Shown piece by piece: positions 22,642-36,600 of a stretch of 64,000 nucleotides of DNA. The DNA is from Loxodes magnus. Its lineage: Eukaryota; Ciliophora; Karyorelictea; Loxodida; Loxodidae. Positions within the stretch are counted from its first letter, which is position 1, and the number at the start of each line of letters is the position of its first letter. The stretch spans positions 21,940 through 85,939 of the forward strand of contig CAMPDV010002180.1 in assembly GCA_946699065.1 (NCBI GenBank), given 5' to 3'. The notes under the pieces were generated by a model. It searched no databases, was not told the origin of the DNA, and saw only the letters and a list, made by a program, of their open reading frames with translations. The translations under genes and the position numbers were made by a program.

Positions 22642-23479
22642 CAATTAAGACGTAATTCTATAAAAGATAGGGAAAATTCTTCCATTTTATGTTTAAAAGG
22701 AAGAAGTAACTTAAAAATAATAAATCTAGTAGTTAATTCAGCTCATAGCTTACTAATTTAACAACTATCTCATAATATTTTTTTAAGATCTATCTAAAAT
22801 TGAACTAAGAAAGTATCTTCTATTATGTAAGATGCAAGATTACTTATTTACGATATTCATTAATATTAGAATATTTTATCTATTTAACTAAAACTAAGGT
22901 TTATACTCAAATGATTAGTTAATTGTTTAGAAATTTAAGATTTGTTTTTTATTTCACTAATGATCTCCTGTTTATAAATCTTAATTTGAAAATTCATTAT
23001 CATTATTTAAATGAGTTTTGCATATTTCTTCAGCTTTGTAGCTTTGCTTTCGTATTAGATATTTATCAATTCTTAATAATTGAAAATCAAGTTATTCTGA
23101 CATTTAAGTTGTCTCTTTTCCTTTTTACTATTTTTTTAATAATAACTCTTAATATCACTACAATCCAAGCTGTAGATTAAAATTCTCTGAAAGTTTATAA
23201 TCTGGAGGCGTTGAAATTTAAAGTTCTGTTTTATTTTTCTCTTTCTTCTTAATAAGGACTATTGAGTATTTTCCTTTTTGTTTCACTTTTTCCTTTTCAA
23301 AAATAACTTACAGATTCCAAATAGCTTCATCTCTTAATTAATCATAACAGTTTATTTTAATTTAGTCTTCGACTTTAATATCTTTTTAATCCGAATCTTA
23401 CGTTTATGCCTCATTGTATGTTTCTTTTGTAGTTACTTTACAAATAAAAATTTTAAATTTTTTTGCAACTTAACGTAGT

Positions 23480-25460
23480 ACTTTCTTACAAAACTTCATA
23501 GAAAATAACTAACTTCAGTTTTTTTTATATCCTTCTATTATACTTACAATATTTAAGTACCAAATTATAGTACAGAAGAAGTTTAGGATATCATTAGTGC
23601 TTACAAAGGTAAATATTCTTAGAGTTATTATAATGATTGCAGGAAATGCTGATTGCTCGAGCTTGATCCAGTCTTTGCTATTTATTGCTCTTCTATTATT
23701 GATAATATTTTAAACCTTTAACTATTAAGCTTAAGTAGTAAATTTTCCAATGCTTTAAAAAGGATAGTTCTATTGACAGTTTGTTTAACTTAAATAGCGC
23801 TTAGAATTAAGGTAATCTTTCGATTTATTAGAACTTAGTCTAGGTATAACCTCTTATATAATCTGATAGTTTTCTAATAAGTATCATCTTGATATATTAA
23901 TATTGTTTATATAACAATCTTCTAATCTAGACGCTTTCTAGAGCTATATCTTACAATTTCTCTTCTATAAACTTAAACTTTAATATTTTCCTACTTTTAT
24001 TCCTTTTTAATTGTATCTTTTATTTACCTATCATCACTAATTTCTTCTCATTCTTCAAATGTTAAATAATAGTCGTCTTATGTATGTTCATCTCTATTAT
24101 AAATGAATCTTCAACCTTTGTCGCTCGTAAAAAGCTAAAAGTCTAATTTGATTGAATTCCTAGGTTTCTCTTTTAAATTCCTTCTTTTAAATTTTGCAAT
24201 TCAATAAATAGTAAAAGTAAGTTTTTAAAAGTAGCAGATCTTAATTATGATAGTACCTCTTAAGTCATATAATTAGCCAATTAAATTATAAATACAAATA
24301 AACTATAAGGTTAGATAATTAAAGACTAGCTCTTTCAATTTCATCATCAATATTAACAAAAGATAAAAAGAAAAGGGTGAAAAATAGAGAATTCAAAGGT
24401 TTAGGATAAGAATAAAATCAATTTTCGCTTAAATTTCAATTTTATTATAACTAATACTTACTCTAGTCAGATATAAGTAACATTATTTAAGCATTTAAGA
24501 ATATAAAAAGACGGATGATTGAAGAGTTTCTGATCATTCAAATTAATACTACAATACAATAAAAAGCAGCAAAATTAATATCTTTAAAGATATCTCTATA
24601 TTAAAGTGAATGATAAATCTCTATCTAAGATTAAATATTTGTGAATCTTAACTATATTGAATAATTGAAGCTATTAATACTATTTTGTCTAAGTAAAGAG
24701 ACTAAAAAAAGGAATTGATAGTGTCAATAAACTATAAAAATTTACTTTCTGAAGAAAAACTCAAATAAATCTAAACTTTCACAACACAATTTGATCATTA
24801 CAATAAAGTGTTAACCTTAGTTTTGTATTTAATCCTTGTGTTCTAATAAACAGATATTTCAAAAATTAATTTTACTGGTTTAAAACAACTAAGTTCTCAC
24901 TTTATATAAACTCAGAACGGTGTCTTATTGTATAGAGGTAGGATGATTTGCCGATTTTCTTCTTCAAACAGAGATTACTATGTTATGAATGCTTGCTTGA
25001 TAGTCAAATATTTCAAAAACCTACCTAAATAGAATAATTATTTGAAAATTTTCCTTTTAGAACTTGAATCCAGCTAGAGGCTTCTCTAAGTTATTAGATA
25101 TAGTCAGATAATTAAAAGTTTTGCTTTTGTCATTCTTTAGATTAGATATTTTAAAAAATATGATTCTTTATCAATAAGCAAATCATTTAGCTTATATTAG
25201 GTAGAAACTAAGTGATTCATTAATTAAATAAATACAAAAAGAGATACTAGCGATATACTCACTTTCATTAGCAAATATCTAAGATATTAAAGATACCATA
25301 GAAGTATAATCATATTTTAAAGTTAAGTATGATGGATAATATAATCTACTAATAGCAAACGAGTAACATCTAATAACTAATATAGAAACAGATAGCTTAG
25401 AAGAAAGATTATTTTAAAATTAATATTTAGAGTTAAAGATATTACTATGTATAGGAAGGA
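23480..25460. repeat. Diverged member of the 28.7/44.5 kb repeat family
   Basis: Two islands match the better-preserved copies in the same order. At 23.83-23.90 kb, ACCTC TTATATAATCTGAT resembles 29.50 and 45.26 kb; on the minus strand it reads 'RLYKRLYLDQV', against 'RLFKRQQQDLV'. At 25.28-25.41 kb, AGATATTAAAGATACC followed by a frame 'NIETDSLEER' matches 'NRYEADSSEGK' at 31.33 kb. The spacing (about 1.4 kb) is similar to the other copies. Overall too decayed to draw a gene; both strands are open in places. Confidence 0.45.
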
Positions 25461-28400
25461 GTAGACTGACGCTAAAGAGTATCAAGCATCTTACGATTAT
25501 TGATGCTCTTTAAATTGGGAATTAGAAAATTACATTTTTAATATTTTGCACATAGATAAAAAGTATAGTAAATAGCTATTGAGAACTGGTACTATATCCA
25601 TAATACTTAAATGGCTTTATCATTATAACTAATAGGAAAGAATGATAATAACTAGTATTTTAGTTTAAGATTATTAAAGATGAAAAATTCTTAGTAATTT
25701 CACTCTTATTGAAATAATACCAATCTCTTGCATTTAAAGAATAGACAATTTCTTTTATTTCTTAGCATAAAAATAATAGGTACTATTTGAGTTTTAGTAA
25801 GCTAATACTGTATTAATGTTGGTTCTCTTGCTTTTTGATATAATAAGCATATAGCTATAGTTAGTTATGCTAAAGTTTGATATGATTATATAGAGTATTT
25901 TGATAGTAAGATAAGCAGTGTAACTTATATTTGCTTAGATTTAAGTTCTTAGGTAAAAATAAGCTTAAATGATAGTATAATAAACCCTATGCAAGATTCT
26001 TAAAGTAAGTATGCTAAATGAGAGCATTAATTTACTTGTTGCTCTGTAATCATACACATAATTCATATTGTTGGTCTTATAAAGAGAGTAATAGAAAGAA
26101 AAATCAGCTTAGAGTTAAATATATTTCTCAACAGTAGAATGGCTTTGATTTTGATCATATGAGTAGCTTGTAAGAGTTATATTGTTCTTTAGAAGGGCTA
26201 GAGAAGTAAGATTCATAAGCTGTAGTATTTTTAAGTTTTAAATTACTTTCTTCTTTAGAAATTGGATTCAAAACTCGAAATCTCTCAGCTTTTTAGATTT
26301 TATAGCAAAAAACAGAAATAAATCTAAGAGGCTAGGTTGACTTAGAAAAACTAGGATTTTACTGGATTGAGAAAGGAGTAAAAGCAGTACTTTATAAAAA
26401 TAAAGATAAGAACAGAGGAGTAAGGATTTTAGATTTATAAAAGGAGCTCAGTAAATTTAGGCGGTATTAGTGTAATATACAAATTTAAACTCTGAAATAA
26501 TAAATCCTCTAATAACTAAAATACCTTAAATTAAAAATTATAATACTAAAGTTTAAAAATCTTAGTATTAATAAAGACTTTAAATAAGTAAGAAAGTATC
26601 TAACTATCAAAAGATACTAATTATATCTTAGTTTAATAGTAATGCTTAAAAAGTAAATTAAAGATATTTATTTAATTAATTTAGTTATTAATAAAGATAA
26701 GACTTTTAGTCAATATCTATTATTCAAATCATTATGCCTAAACATAAAAAACTATTAACATTTCAAATTCACAATACAATTCAAGTCTTACCCAAATGGA
26801 GGATAAGTTAAGTCTGCTGACTTATTTTTTAATCAAACTTCTTAAATTACTTAGTTTTAAAATAGACTCTCAAACAAAAATAATTCATTACTGTAGCTAG
26901 ATTCTTTTAAGCAAACAACGCTTCTAAAAAATGCAACAGCTAGAAGGAAAAAACCATGTTTAAAAAATATTAATTTAAGAAGAAGAGAAAAAATGAAAAA
27001 TTCTAACTCTTTCATAAAATTAATTAACTGAAGGTTATTAATTGAAGGTTAAAGAAATAGAAAAGAAGGAAAGAAATTACTAAAGTTAATAAAATTATAG
27101 AGGAATCAGGTATTAATGAAAGTTGATTCAAGATTTAATAATTTTGCTACACAAGCATATCATTACAATTAAGTTATAATACAGCCAAAAGGAACAAATA
27201 AAAAAGATCAAAAAGAATCTTAAAGAAATAACGAATCTAATTATTCAAAGCCTAATTTTGTTTTTAGATAATAAAATTAATTTAATAAAAGTGACAGAAA
27301 CCTAAACCGGAAGAGAAAAAGTCTTATATTATTTCAATGTAGAAAAGATGAGCAAACTATAAGAAAGACTAAATGATAAATCTTATTATCAAACGAAATA
27401 AAAAAATAAACTAAGAATAAGAGTAGAGGGCTAAATATTTTTAGAAGAGAAACTGGTATGAAAGTAAAAATCTAAAATTTGATTATTATTTTAGTAAGTA
27501 AGCACACCAAATTTAAGTGACTCATAGTTAATTAAAAATGAATTTGGTAAAAAGAGACTGAAATCTAATAAAATTGTAGAAGATACTAATTTGCTTAAAA
27601 AAAAGCTAGTCAAGTCCAGAAAATTTTACTTAAGAAGTTTTATTAACTTAAAAACCAAATTTTTAACTGATGTTAGAAGGAAAATGAAGTCAAGATAGCA
27701 ATATACTTAATCTATAATAAAATTAATCATATAGTTAAATCTCATACCTAGTTGAGGAAACAATAGTAACAAAATGATACTGTAGAAAGATTAAGAAGGA
27801 AGTAGAAAAAGCTTAAGCTTGCAATCTTCATAACTCTAAATAAACTAAGTTGTTCATGAGCTTAAATAAATTGAAATTAAAGTCTAGAACTTGTGTAAAG
27901 AACATCAGCTTTAATTATCTATCATATGTACTTGAGATAATTAACTTGCATGTAATACTTGCCTAATATCAACTCACAATCATTAAAATATACTTATATA
28001 GGAAAAAATTAGGGTCCTATAGGAGTAAAATAAAAAAGCAGTTATTATTAAATTAAACTATGCATTTATAAGATAAAATAGCTATTTTTAGTAAAGCTTA
28101 ATAACAGATAAACTAATCAAAGCTTGCTACTAGAAATACCATACTAGAAGCAAGTGAGCTAATAATTTCCTAGGTTATTCATATTTGCTAATAGTACTTT
28201 AATTAAATTTTAAGCTAATTAGATAGATCAAAAGATAAGATTAATTCTAACTTATCGAAAGTACATAATTAATAGTAGCAAATAAAATGACTATGTCTAA
28301 CTCGAAGAGATTATTATAGATAAATGTGAGTAATAAGCAGGAAATAGATAGTTTATAGCACAGTTACTTAACTAGAAACTAAATTAGCAGGATTTAAATA

Positions 28401-28690
28401 TTTAAGATTAAGTAGGTTAATATATCTATTATAATGGTTTATAAAAGATATATGGATGCAAGTTATTCAAGAATAAAAAGAAAAAATAGATAACTAAAGA
28501 AAAAACATAGAGGACTAACTATCAAATCTAAATATAATATTAACTGACTAAGATCAATAATTATTAAAATAAAAAGAGTAAAGAGAAAATTAAAAATAGC
28601 AAATAGAATATAATAGATAAAATAGAATAACCTATTAATTAATAAGCTAATTTATTTTAAGAACACAATAAACAACTTTTAAAAGAATAA
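25461..28690. other. AT-rich region, no supported gene
   Basis: Many chance-length open frames on both strands and no motif, splice signal or recognised paralogue. Probably further decayed element sequence. Confidence 0.4.
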
Positions 28691-28845
28691 TTTTAAACTA
28701 AAAGTAACTTTGATACTTTATCTTTTTTAAATTATTAAATATATATAAACAATAAACTGAAAGCTAATTAAGTTATAAGGAAGCAATTTCCTTTGAATAG
28801 CTACTTCTTTAAATATTTTCTTAAGCTAATCACTTGTGCTACTTA

Positions 28846-29580
28846 TCAACTTTTAAATTTGTCTTCAGTTTGGTTTCTTAAATATAAAATTAGTCTTCCA
28901 CCAAGTTCGAGATCTCGTATCTTCATTCTCAGTTACTCCATTTTTAATTCACTTTTTCTTTTTTAAAATTTAGCTTACATTTTCCTTAAAACTTAATCTC
29001 TTTTGGATCTTGTTTCTTCTTTTCGCATTCTCTACCTTTCTTAATCTAGATTCTGGGTATACTTATTAAGCATCTTTATATACTTCTTTCTTTAAGAAAC
29101 ATAGCAGATTCTAGTATTTATGTATAGCTTAATATTAAACCTTGTTACAAAGCTCCTTAAACTCTTAGGTATCACCAGCTTAAATTACGTTCTTATATTA
29201 TTATTTTCCTATTTAAATTGCCAAAATATTGTAAAGAAGTATTTTAAGAATCCAATAGTACTTTTGGTGCTAAATATCCTGAGGAATAGTTTTTCTATAG
29301 TAGGAAGAATTGGTTATTCTAACCTATTCTAATTTGGTTACATATTCTACTTTCAATAGTTTATGTATCGCCTGCAATTTAGCTTGCAAGTCTGAGACAA
29401 AAGTAGTCAAACGTCTTTAAATATTGGTTCTGTTAATCTTTTCTTATACTGAAACAGTTCTTTAAATAAGCACATTTATTCAATTACCTAGACTAAATCT
29501 TATTACTACCTCTTAAATAATCTGACTCAATCGCTAGTTAGAATTATCTTATATATTAAAGTATTTCTGAAATAAATAAT
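28846..29580 (-). CDS. Conserved unknown basic protein of the repeat family, copy A
   Basis: Minus-strand frame ending at TGA 28846, with TAR=Gln. From N to C: 'RLFKRQQQDLVQVIEQM', 'EPIFKDV', then 'LFLRIFSTKSTIGFLKYFF' and a highly charged C-terminus (QERQRMRKEETRSKRDQ, then KRKSELKMEQLRMKIRDLE) that looks like a coiled coil. The copy at 44.6-45.3 kb has the same protein with synonymous swaps such as TAA/TAG and CAA/TAA at glutamines. Three internal TGAs (near 29535, 29412 and 29352); the last two are also present in copy B. Function unknown. Plus-strand frames over the same bases (for example 29120-29332) are shadows. Confidence 0.55.
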
Positions 29581-30485
29581 CTCTCTTATCATTAAACTAG
29601 CTAATAATGGATTTTGTTATTTCTCTTTTATTAGATTTAATTTACTATTACTACGATTTCTTTCTTATAGGATTATTCTTTTATATTACCCTCCAAATTT
29701 TTCTGCTTCTAGTACTTCAATTGCTTATATTTATCTACCCTATCCATTTCCTATTCCTATAATTAAGGATTACCCACACATTTTCTACTTATAGATCATT
29801 AGCATTCAGACTCTCTTGATTTTATTTCCTTCCCTTTTAATCTCTTTTCTTTTTATTGTCTCTCATTTAAAATGAATATGATTAATTAATAATTTTAGCT
29901 TAATTAAGAAGAAATCTTAGTATCTAGTTATACAAGCTAGTTAGATAGAAAGGGAAGATATTAATATAGTAACAAAAGACAAGCTATTATAAAAAATTAG
30001 GTATGAATGATACTAAAGCTGTAGCATATAAAATGCTAACTATAGTAAGATTTAAGTAACTTACTATTTTACAAGTTTAAAGGTAAAAGATAAAATAGAT
30101 AGGGATTTAAAGCTTTCTAGTTATTAAGAGAAGAACTTTAGACTAATCAAGTAATAGAGATATATCATTAAGCATGCTTCTATAAAAGAGTAATATTGAA
30201 TCCCCTATATTTCTAGTTTAGCTAATAGGGTAATATAAGTATCAAGCTAAGAGCTGTATTATTGAAGAACTAACTATCTAAATGATAAGCATCTTAAGTA
30301 TTAACATGACATTATCAAAGTTAGAATAATTTAAGCAACTAAAATAAAGAATGCTAAAAAATCAAAAGATATCTATATTAATTTAATACATTCACCAAGC
30401 TATTAGGTCTATTACTTTTTGTTTTAAAAGAACTTAAGTTTCCTTGTGATGTTAAAGACCTTTCGATAGATATCTAGTCAATTAT

Positions 30486-31088
30486 ATGTACTAATGCTAA
30501 ATATCTCTAAGATTGAATGTTGCTTCAATTAATGCATTCTTAAACTTATATTTGGGCAGAAATAAAGCCATCAAACACTCTAATGTCATAATATAATTAA
30601 AAATAAAAAAAAGAGATATAGAAGCATGCATTAGACTATAGAGTCAAGCAAGGAATACCCAACTTATTAACTTAAACTAGGAAATTAAAAAGAAAAATAA
30701 TTAGATTTAAATAGAAAATACTACTGAAACTTAATCTTATAAAAGTCTTAAGAGTAAATTGTCTATAAAGTTCAACAACATTATAGAAGTAGTTTCTAAA
30801 GATGTTTCCTAAACGATCTTTATTAAAATAGTCGTAATATATAGCAATATTAACCTGATTTCTCTTTAACTAGCTAATAAATAAGTAGAAATATTATCTT
30901 AATTAAATTATTATTTTAGAGACTTTAACTATCAGTCAGCATATACGATAGCAGTACTTTAAGTTTGCACTAGTATATATATTTAGTTCAGTATCTTCTC
31001 ATAAGCTTCACTTTATATCTCTAAGCTTAATTTCAGTTATTTAAATTTAATATCTGGAAAATAGTTTAGGTAAATTGGGTAATTATGA
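30486..31088 (+). CDS. Conserved unknown protein of the repeat family, copy A
   Basis: Open for 200 codons from ATG to TGA 31088 with no internal TGA, and for 212 codons TGA to TGA, longer than expected by chance. Copy B at 45.85-46.33 kb encodes the same sequence from 'SLKSKLS' to 'NLISGK', with the well-kept core 'LISLQLANKQVE' and 'QVCTSIYIQFSIFSQA'. Between copies AAA-TAA becomes AAG-CAA and ATT-TAG becomes ATT-TAA, which are silent only if TAR is Gln. That is the best evidence for coding and for the code. No known domain; Gln-, Ile- and Asn-rich with a hydrophobic C-terminal half. Confidence 0.6.
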
Positions 31089-32100
31089 TTAGCATGAAAC
31101 TAATACTTTACTTGACTCTATTTTTAATCTGGTTGGTCTAGTTCTTTTCTTAATCTTATTTTAGTTATTTTAACTATTTTATCATATGGTTAAGTTAGAT
31201 CTTTTCATTAATAAGTAAACTAGTAAATGTTTATTAGTAAAAGTCTTAGATATTAAAGATACCAAAGAAGTATAATTAGTAATTAGACTAAGCAGCCAAC
31301 ATAGTCTGTTATAGCATAAGCCAAGGATGTTATTAATAGATATGAAGCAGATAGCTCAGAAGGAAAGATAATAAAAGAGAAAGGCATATTTATGGTAGCA
31401 TTGACTGGATGTTGATTGTAAAAGATGAATGTTTATAGAAGCTGAGGTAGTAAGAGAAAGAATATAGATAGGAAATAATAATGAGATAGTAGTAAATAGA
31501 TTTTGGTAAATAACTGAATACTAGTATTATAATATAATTGAATAGTGTTGTAAAAATAGATTTAAAGAATGATTTAAAGAAATGAGTTTAATCTTTAGTT
31601 TATAAGTTATATACTTACTGGTTTGCTAAAATTAATAATTATTATCTAAGAGATTACTTTATATCTTAGCTTTTAAATTAATTATGAGTCATAGCAAAAG
31701 CCTTTTTCAGAACAGTTTATTAAATCTAGTATCTTACTTCTACCTTTTATTGTTATAGAATAATATGATTTATGAATAATAGATAGCATTACAAGTTTGC
31801 TCTATATAGCATTTCGAACACCACTGGAAGATAATTACCAAGTTTAACTAACCTAAAGCTAATTTTTATTCCAAGTATTAGTTATTTCTCCTTTCCTAAT
31901 ACCTGCTATTATAGCTATAAACTAAAGTATAATTGTTGGAACTTAAATCTAATAGTAACTAAAAAAAGGATATTAAAGCTAAGCTGAAAATAAGAAATAA
32001 AAAACTCTATATTGCAGTTTGGAGAATAAACTTAGAAAGTAAAGTTAAATCACTAGTTATAGCAGATAGGCTAAACTCTATATGTTAAGACAAAACTTGC

Positions 32101-35100
32101 CTATCTATATTTAGAAAAGAGACAAAGTATGAAATAGGGTTTTCAGGCTTATTACACTTCAGACGATAAACTTACTTAGCAAATTAATTAAAAACTGGGA
32201 GCGTCCAAATAAACTTTAGAATTTATAATAATAAACTAGAGATAAAGGATAATTAGGTGAATTTTAAAATAAAAGGGTTTAGATTAACTTGGAAAGGAAA
32301 AATACCTATTAGAATAATATAACCTTGAAAAGATAAGAAAAAAGCAGAAGATTTTAATTTAATACTTATAAAAAAGAACTAGCAAATTAAGACTGTAGCC
32401 AATAAAAATACAGCTAAACTCTCTAAATTCTTAAGTTTAAAAAATGAATAAAAGAAGATTTATCAAGAACTAAAACTCTTAGTATTAAAAAAGCTATAAA
32501 TGAATAAGAGCTAGTCTAACATGACAAAAGATATCTATTCACATTAGAGTGAAGCTAAAAGGAATTTTAATAACTAATTTATGTGATGATTGTGAGTAAG
32601 AAGGTATAAAGATTAATAATATCTAAGATAAAACAGATTTATAATTATTGAAGTGTAATAGATTTAGGAATTAGATACTAAACAATAAATTAAGTTTCCT
32701 ATTTTCCCTTTTTAAAATTTTACTCTCCAAATTTCTTCGCTTAGACCTAGATACTCTGTGATGCTAAAGTTCTAACTGAAACTACCTAAATTTTAGACTA
32801 AAAAGAAAATTAATTAAAAGTTGAGAGAGTAGAAGAAAAGAGAAGCTGCTGATACAGCTTATTTAGAAGACTAACAGAGTTAAACTTTTAAACTAGTATC
32901 AGTTAGCTGAAATATATGTCAATGAGAAAGTTTAATTATTAACTCATAGAGATAGAAGTCACTCAGACTAACGATAAAAGAATAACACTATTTCGGAAAA
33001 AAGAACGAAGATTTATATAAATTAACTTTATAATTATGTTGCTATGATAAATTTCATTATGTAAAAGACCAAAATAAGACTATAAAAAGCAAAGCAATAA
33101 TAGACTAAAATTAATTTATTTTTAAGAACTTAAGAGAGATTATAAGAAGAATGCTAAACTATAAAAGTGAAAAATATGATTAAAGCTATCATTTACAGAG
33201 TTTAATTGAAAGAGATTAAAAATAATTGCTTAGCCTAATATTAAAATGTATGATAAAAGAAAAGATATTTAAACTAAAGGAGATTGGTAAATAATAGAGG
33301 CAAGTAAAACGGAAATAAAAGTAGGAAATTATCAAAATTGAAGTTAGTAGAAGGGAAGTAGTAGGATATAACTCAAAGAAAGTATCTAGATAAGATGGCT
33401 GTTTGATATACAAAAAAAGTTAATATAGAGATTTGGCTAATTAGGGAAATTGTTAGATCATAAAAGGGATATAGTAAGATTTGAGGTTAAAATAAATTGA
33501 CTGATAAACTTAGTTAAAAACGGTATTTCAATTAAGAAAAATGGTAATAGAGTAAAGTTTTTTAAAGGATTGAAATTTGAAGGTTAATTACTTAAGGGAA
33601 ATGAATATTATCGCTGAGAAAAGATTGATAATTAGCAAGCCTGTTATTAAGTTAGGAGCACTTCCTACAATAATTTAAAGATATTAAGCCTTTATTGGTA
33701 CTAATGGTATGTTGAGTTTGTTTTGTACTTGAATTGGTATGTTAAATAGAGTAAATATAATAGAAGCCTGTAACTTAAGCTGAACTTAACTAACTATCTA
33801 TAAAGCTGTGTAAGAAAGTATTAAGTTAAATGCTAGTTTAAAGTATTATTTGTAAAGTATTGAAGAAGGAAACATTTAAAGTCGCATAAAAGGAAAGAAT
33901 TAGAATAAAAAGATATTAAAGTCAGACATTAAATCAAAATAGACTGTTAATTAAGAGATTAAGCTATTTGGTATCTGTAAGCTACTATTGAAAGGGAAAA
34001 AGTTAAGAAAAAATGAAAATGCTGAGACTTGAAAAATGAATTGTTAAGGTGATAATTTCTAAATAGTTTTAAGAAAACATAAGGCAAACTTGGGTAAGAA
34101 TAAGTTTGTTAAAGATAAAAGTAAAGCAAAGATACTTTTAGCTAATAATGATATTATAAAATTACCACTTCTAACACTATAAGCTTAGCTATTAAATAGA
34201 TATCTCAAGAAGATATTATTTTATATTAATCTGAAACAATCAAGAGTTATTGAAAAGTTGTTCTTAAAGATAAATAAAGAAACTTGTTAGCAGTAAGATA
34301 TGATAAATTGCGAGTGACTCTAAATACTAAGAAAAAGCCCATAGATCTTTATTAAGAAAAGAGAAACAATAAAATAGAGTTGTAGCTTTAACTACTCAGA
34401 CGATAAACTTACTGAGAAAATTGAATCAAAGGCTTGGATCTTGCAGATATTTAAGATTACTAATAGAATAATAGATAAAATGAAAGGAAATTACTTATAC
34501 TAAAGAATATCTATATTTTCATATGAAATGGAAAGGATAAAAATGAAATGTAAAAGCATTACTAAAGAAATACAACAAATTTTAATAATTAAGAATTTTA
34601 AATTTTGAAATAAAAGATTAGCAAATTTAGGAGTTCATTCAAATTATAAAAAACATAAGCTAAACATCTAAGCATTTAAATAATAATTTAAGTATAAACC
34701 TTATCTTATTTAAAATATCATACTGAAGAATTTTAAAAGTCTTAAATCTTATAAACTTCATAAATTAGTAAGAATATATCTTACATATCAGAAGATACTT
34801 TCTTCTTTTATTTAAAGTCAATCTTTAAGGACTTAAACATACTAATCAAACATGATATCATATTAATATCTAAGTTTTACCTTTATTTCTAATAAGAAGG
34901 TGTTATACCAACATTTAGTTCTATTTCTAAAATTTTATTACTTTTAGACGTAGAATCAAATTAGAAAACCTATCAAGCGAAGATAAATTAAATCTTTTGT
35001 TTTGGTTATGCTCAAATATAAATCTTAAAGTTTCTTCAATCAAATGTAAACTATCTAAGATATAAAAAATTTAACTCCAAATACCTCTATTTTTATTATA

Positions 35101-35280
35101 AAAGAAGGATAAAAGCTGAGTGCTGGTGAAACTGCAATTTGGATATAAAAATTATTTTAGTATGAAGCAATATGAAAGTTTTGAACTATTGAAGAAAAAT
35201 TAGTTAGTAGAAGGGAATTTCAGAAGAAATTATGGGAAAGAAATAGTTAATAGGGAAAGAAGTTATTGAAACTAGCAATT
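32101..35280. other. AT-rich region, no supported gene
   Basis: No motif or strong paralogue. Purine-rich on the plus strand in places (32.8-33.6 kb). Open frames on both strands are no longer than chance allows. Confidence 0.4.
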
Positions 35281-35289
35281 TAGGAATAA

Positions 35290-36600
35290 AAATAAGATTA
35301 TTATTCTATCTATTTTTTCTTTGGCTTCTTAAGTTTAAGTAGCTGCATAAGGTATCTATCCTTTCTAAACTATTAAAAATCTAAATGTTCTCCAGCCTGC
35401 TTTTTTCTTAGTCTATCTCTAGTCTTATACTCCTGGTTCTGAACTATCTGGGTGATACAAGCTTTTGGTTCCATTTTTAGTGGCTTTATTTCTAAGGTGA
35501 GGTAAATTTACTGCAAGATCTTACTTTTATCTCACATTTAAAGAAAGCTAGTGATCTTTGACTGGCCATTTAGGTCCATTCTGCGTTATTGCTATATCCA
35601 ATTATAGTAAAGGGAATCGTCTTTTCCTCTAAACCAACTTTTTTGAAGTGATAGGGCAATTATTATAAGTTCTTTTTAAGATCAAGTTTGAAGCGATTTT
35701 CTGTAGTAAGCCTTTAATCAATAAGCTGAATATTCCTTACAATTTCTCTTTTATAGAATTGAAGCATGAACTAAGTTATATAATTATTAAACTAATATTG
35801 GACTTACATTCTATAGATCGAAAGTTATTTCGCTAATTATGTGATAGAGGAATTTTAGGCTTAAATTGCTTTGATAATAGATACTTTTTTATGTCTCTTA
35901 GTATTAAATAAAATTTAAGTTTTAAAAATAATGAGCTTGGTAAGACACATAAATTAGAAAAGCTACTTCTTTATAAATCAGAGCTATTCTTTAAGTCTTC
36001 TTAAGCTATTCGTTTGCAATGCTTATCTGATTGTTTTAAGCTTACTATTTTAATTACTTGATATGACTTTCTCCTCATTAGGTACTAATCTTCTTCTTTA
36101 AAAATTCCTCAGTAGATCATTAGCAATCATTAGTTATAACATGCTTCTAGAGTAGAATAGAAGTAGTTAAATGAATAAGTAAAATTGTGTTGTAGAGTCT
36201 TAAATTTTGTGGTTCGGCTTCTGATGCAGCTTGCTGCCAATAAATTCGAAAATCTAATCTTCACCTTCAGGTTCCTGTTTAACTTCGTTTTTTCCCTTTA
36301 AGCCTAACTTATAACCTCTATTAATTTATACTCTGAATAAATCCTAAATGATTTAGGTTTGATATTTAAAGGATTAGATGATATGAAATGATTGGAAGTG
36401 GAATGGGGTTGGCTAGTGATAGTTATAGTTATAGTTTGGAGATGTAGAATTTAGAATATCTGAATTAAATGTAGTGACAGTTTGTTATATTATTGGTAAT
36501 TATGATTATCTACATTTGCACCCAATCTAGTGGCTAGCTTAAATGAAGATTTTATATTGCAAGCTTTAGTTGTAGCTTGCTTTTTAAGGTTATGTTGGTT
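35290..36600 (-). CDS. Conserved unknown protein of a second repeat pair, copy A
   Basis: The minus strand carries 'HFKKVGLEEKTIPFTIIGYS' followed by NNAEW and 'SQRSLAFFKCEIKVRSCSK' (35.65-35.49 kb), then after a frame change near 35.48 kb 'KMEPKACITQIVQNQEYK' and a very basic end 'RLRKKQ...LKLKKPKKK' to about 35.29 kb. Copy B at 38.5-39.0 kb has 'HFKTVSLQRKD', 'IGCSNN' and 'KMDLEA-TGA-VTQIIQNQK' in the same order. The frame change may be an intron or decay. Upstream, 35.7-36.6 kb also aligns with 38.9-39.8 kb. The basic tail suggests nucleic-acid binding; otherwise unknown. Confidence 0.5.

Larger units (their letters stand above)
28700..32100. repeat. Repeat family element, copy A (about 3.4 kb)
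   Basis: Matches 44480-47950 in the same orientation along its length, with many substitutions and indels. It contains at least two frames that are conserved between copies: a minus-strand one at 28846-29580 and a plus-strand one at 30486-31088. A third block near 31.23-31.38 kb reads 'QPTQSVIAQAKDVINRYEAD' on the plus strand and recurs at 46.5 kb, and more weakly at 25.4 and 40.0 kb. The opposite orientation of the frames suggests an element with genes on both strands. No terminal inverted repeats were found. Confidence 0.8.

Noticed and set aside
23560-25330. A plus-strand frame of about 590 codons with only seven TGAs
   Set aside because: Seven TGAs is close to the chance number for this composition, other frames look equally protein-like, and the paralogues favour the minus strand at 23.5-24.0 kb.
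29120-29332. Plus-strand frames at 29120-29332 and 44882-45094, similar to each other
   Set aside because: Their similarity follows from the minus-strand gene, which extends well beyond them and shows the Gln codon swaps.
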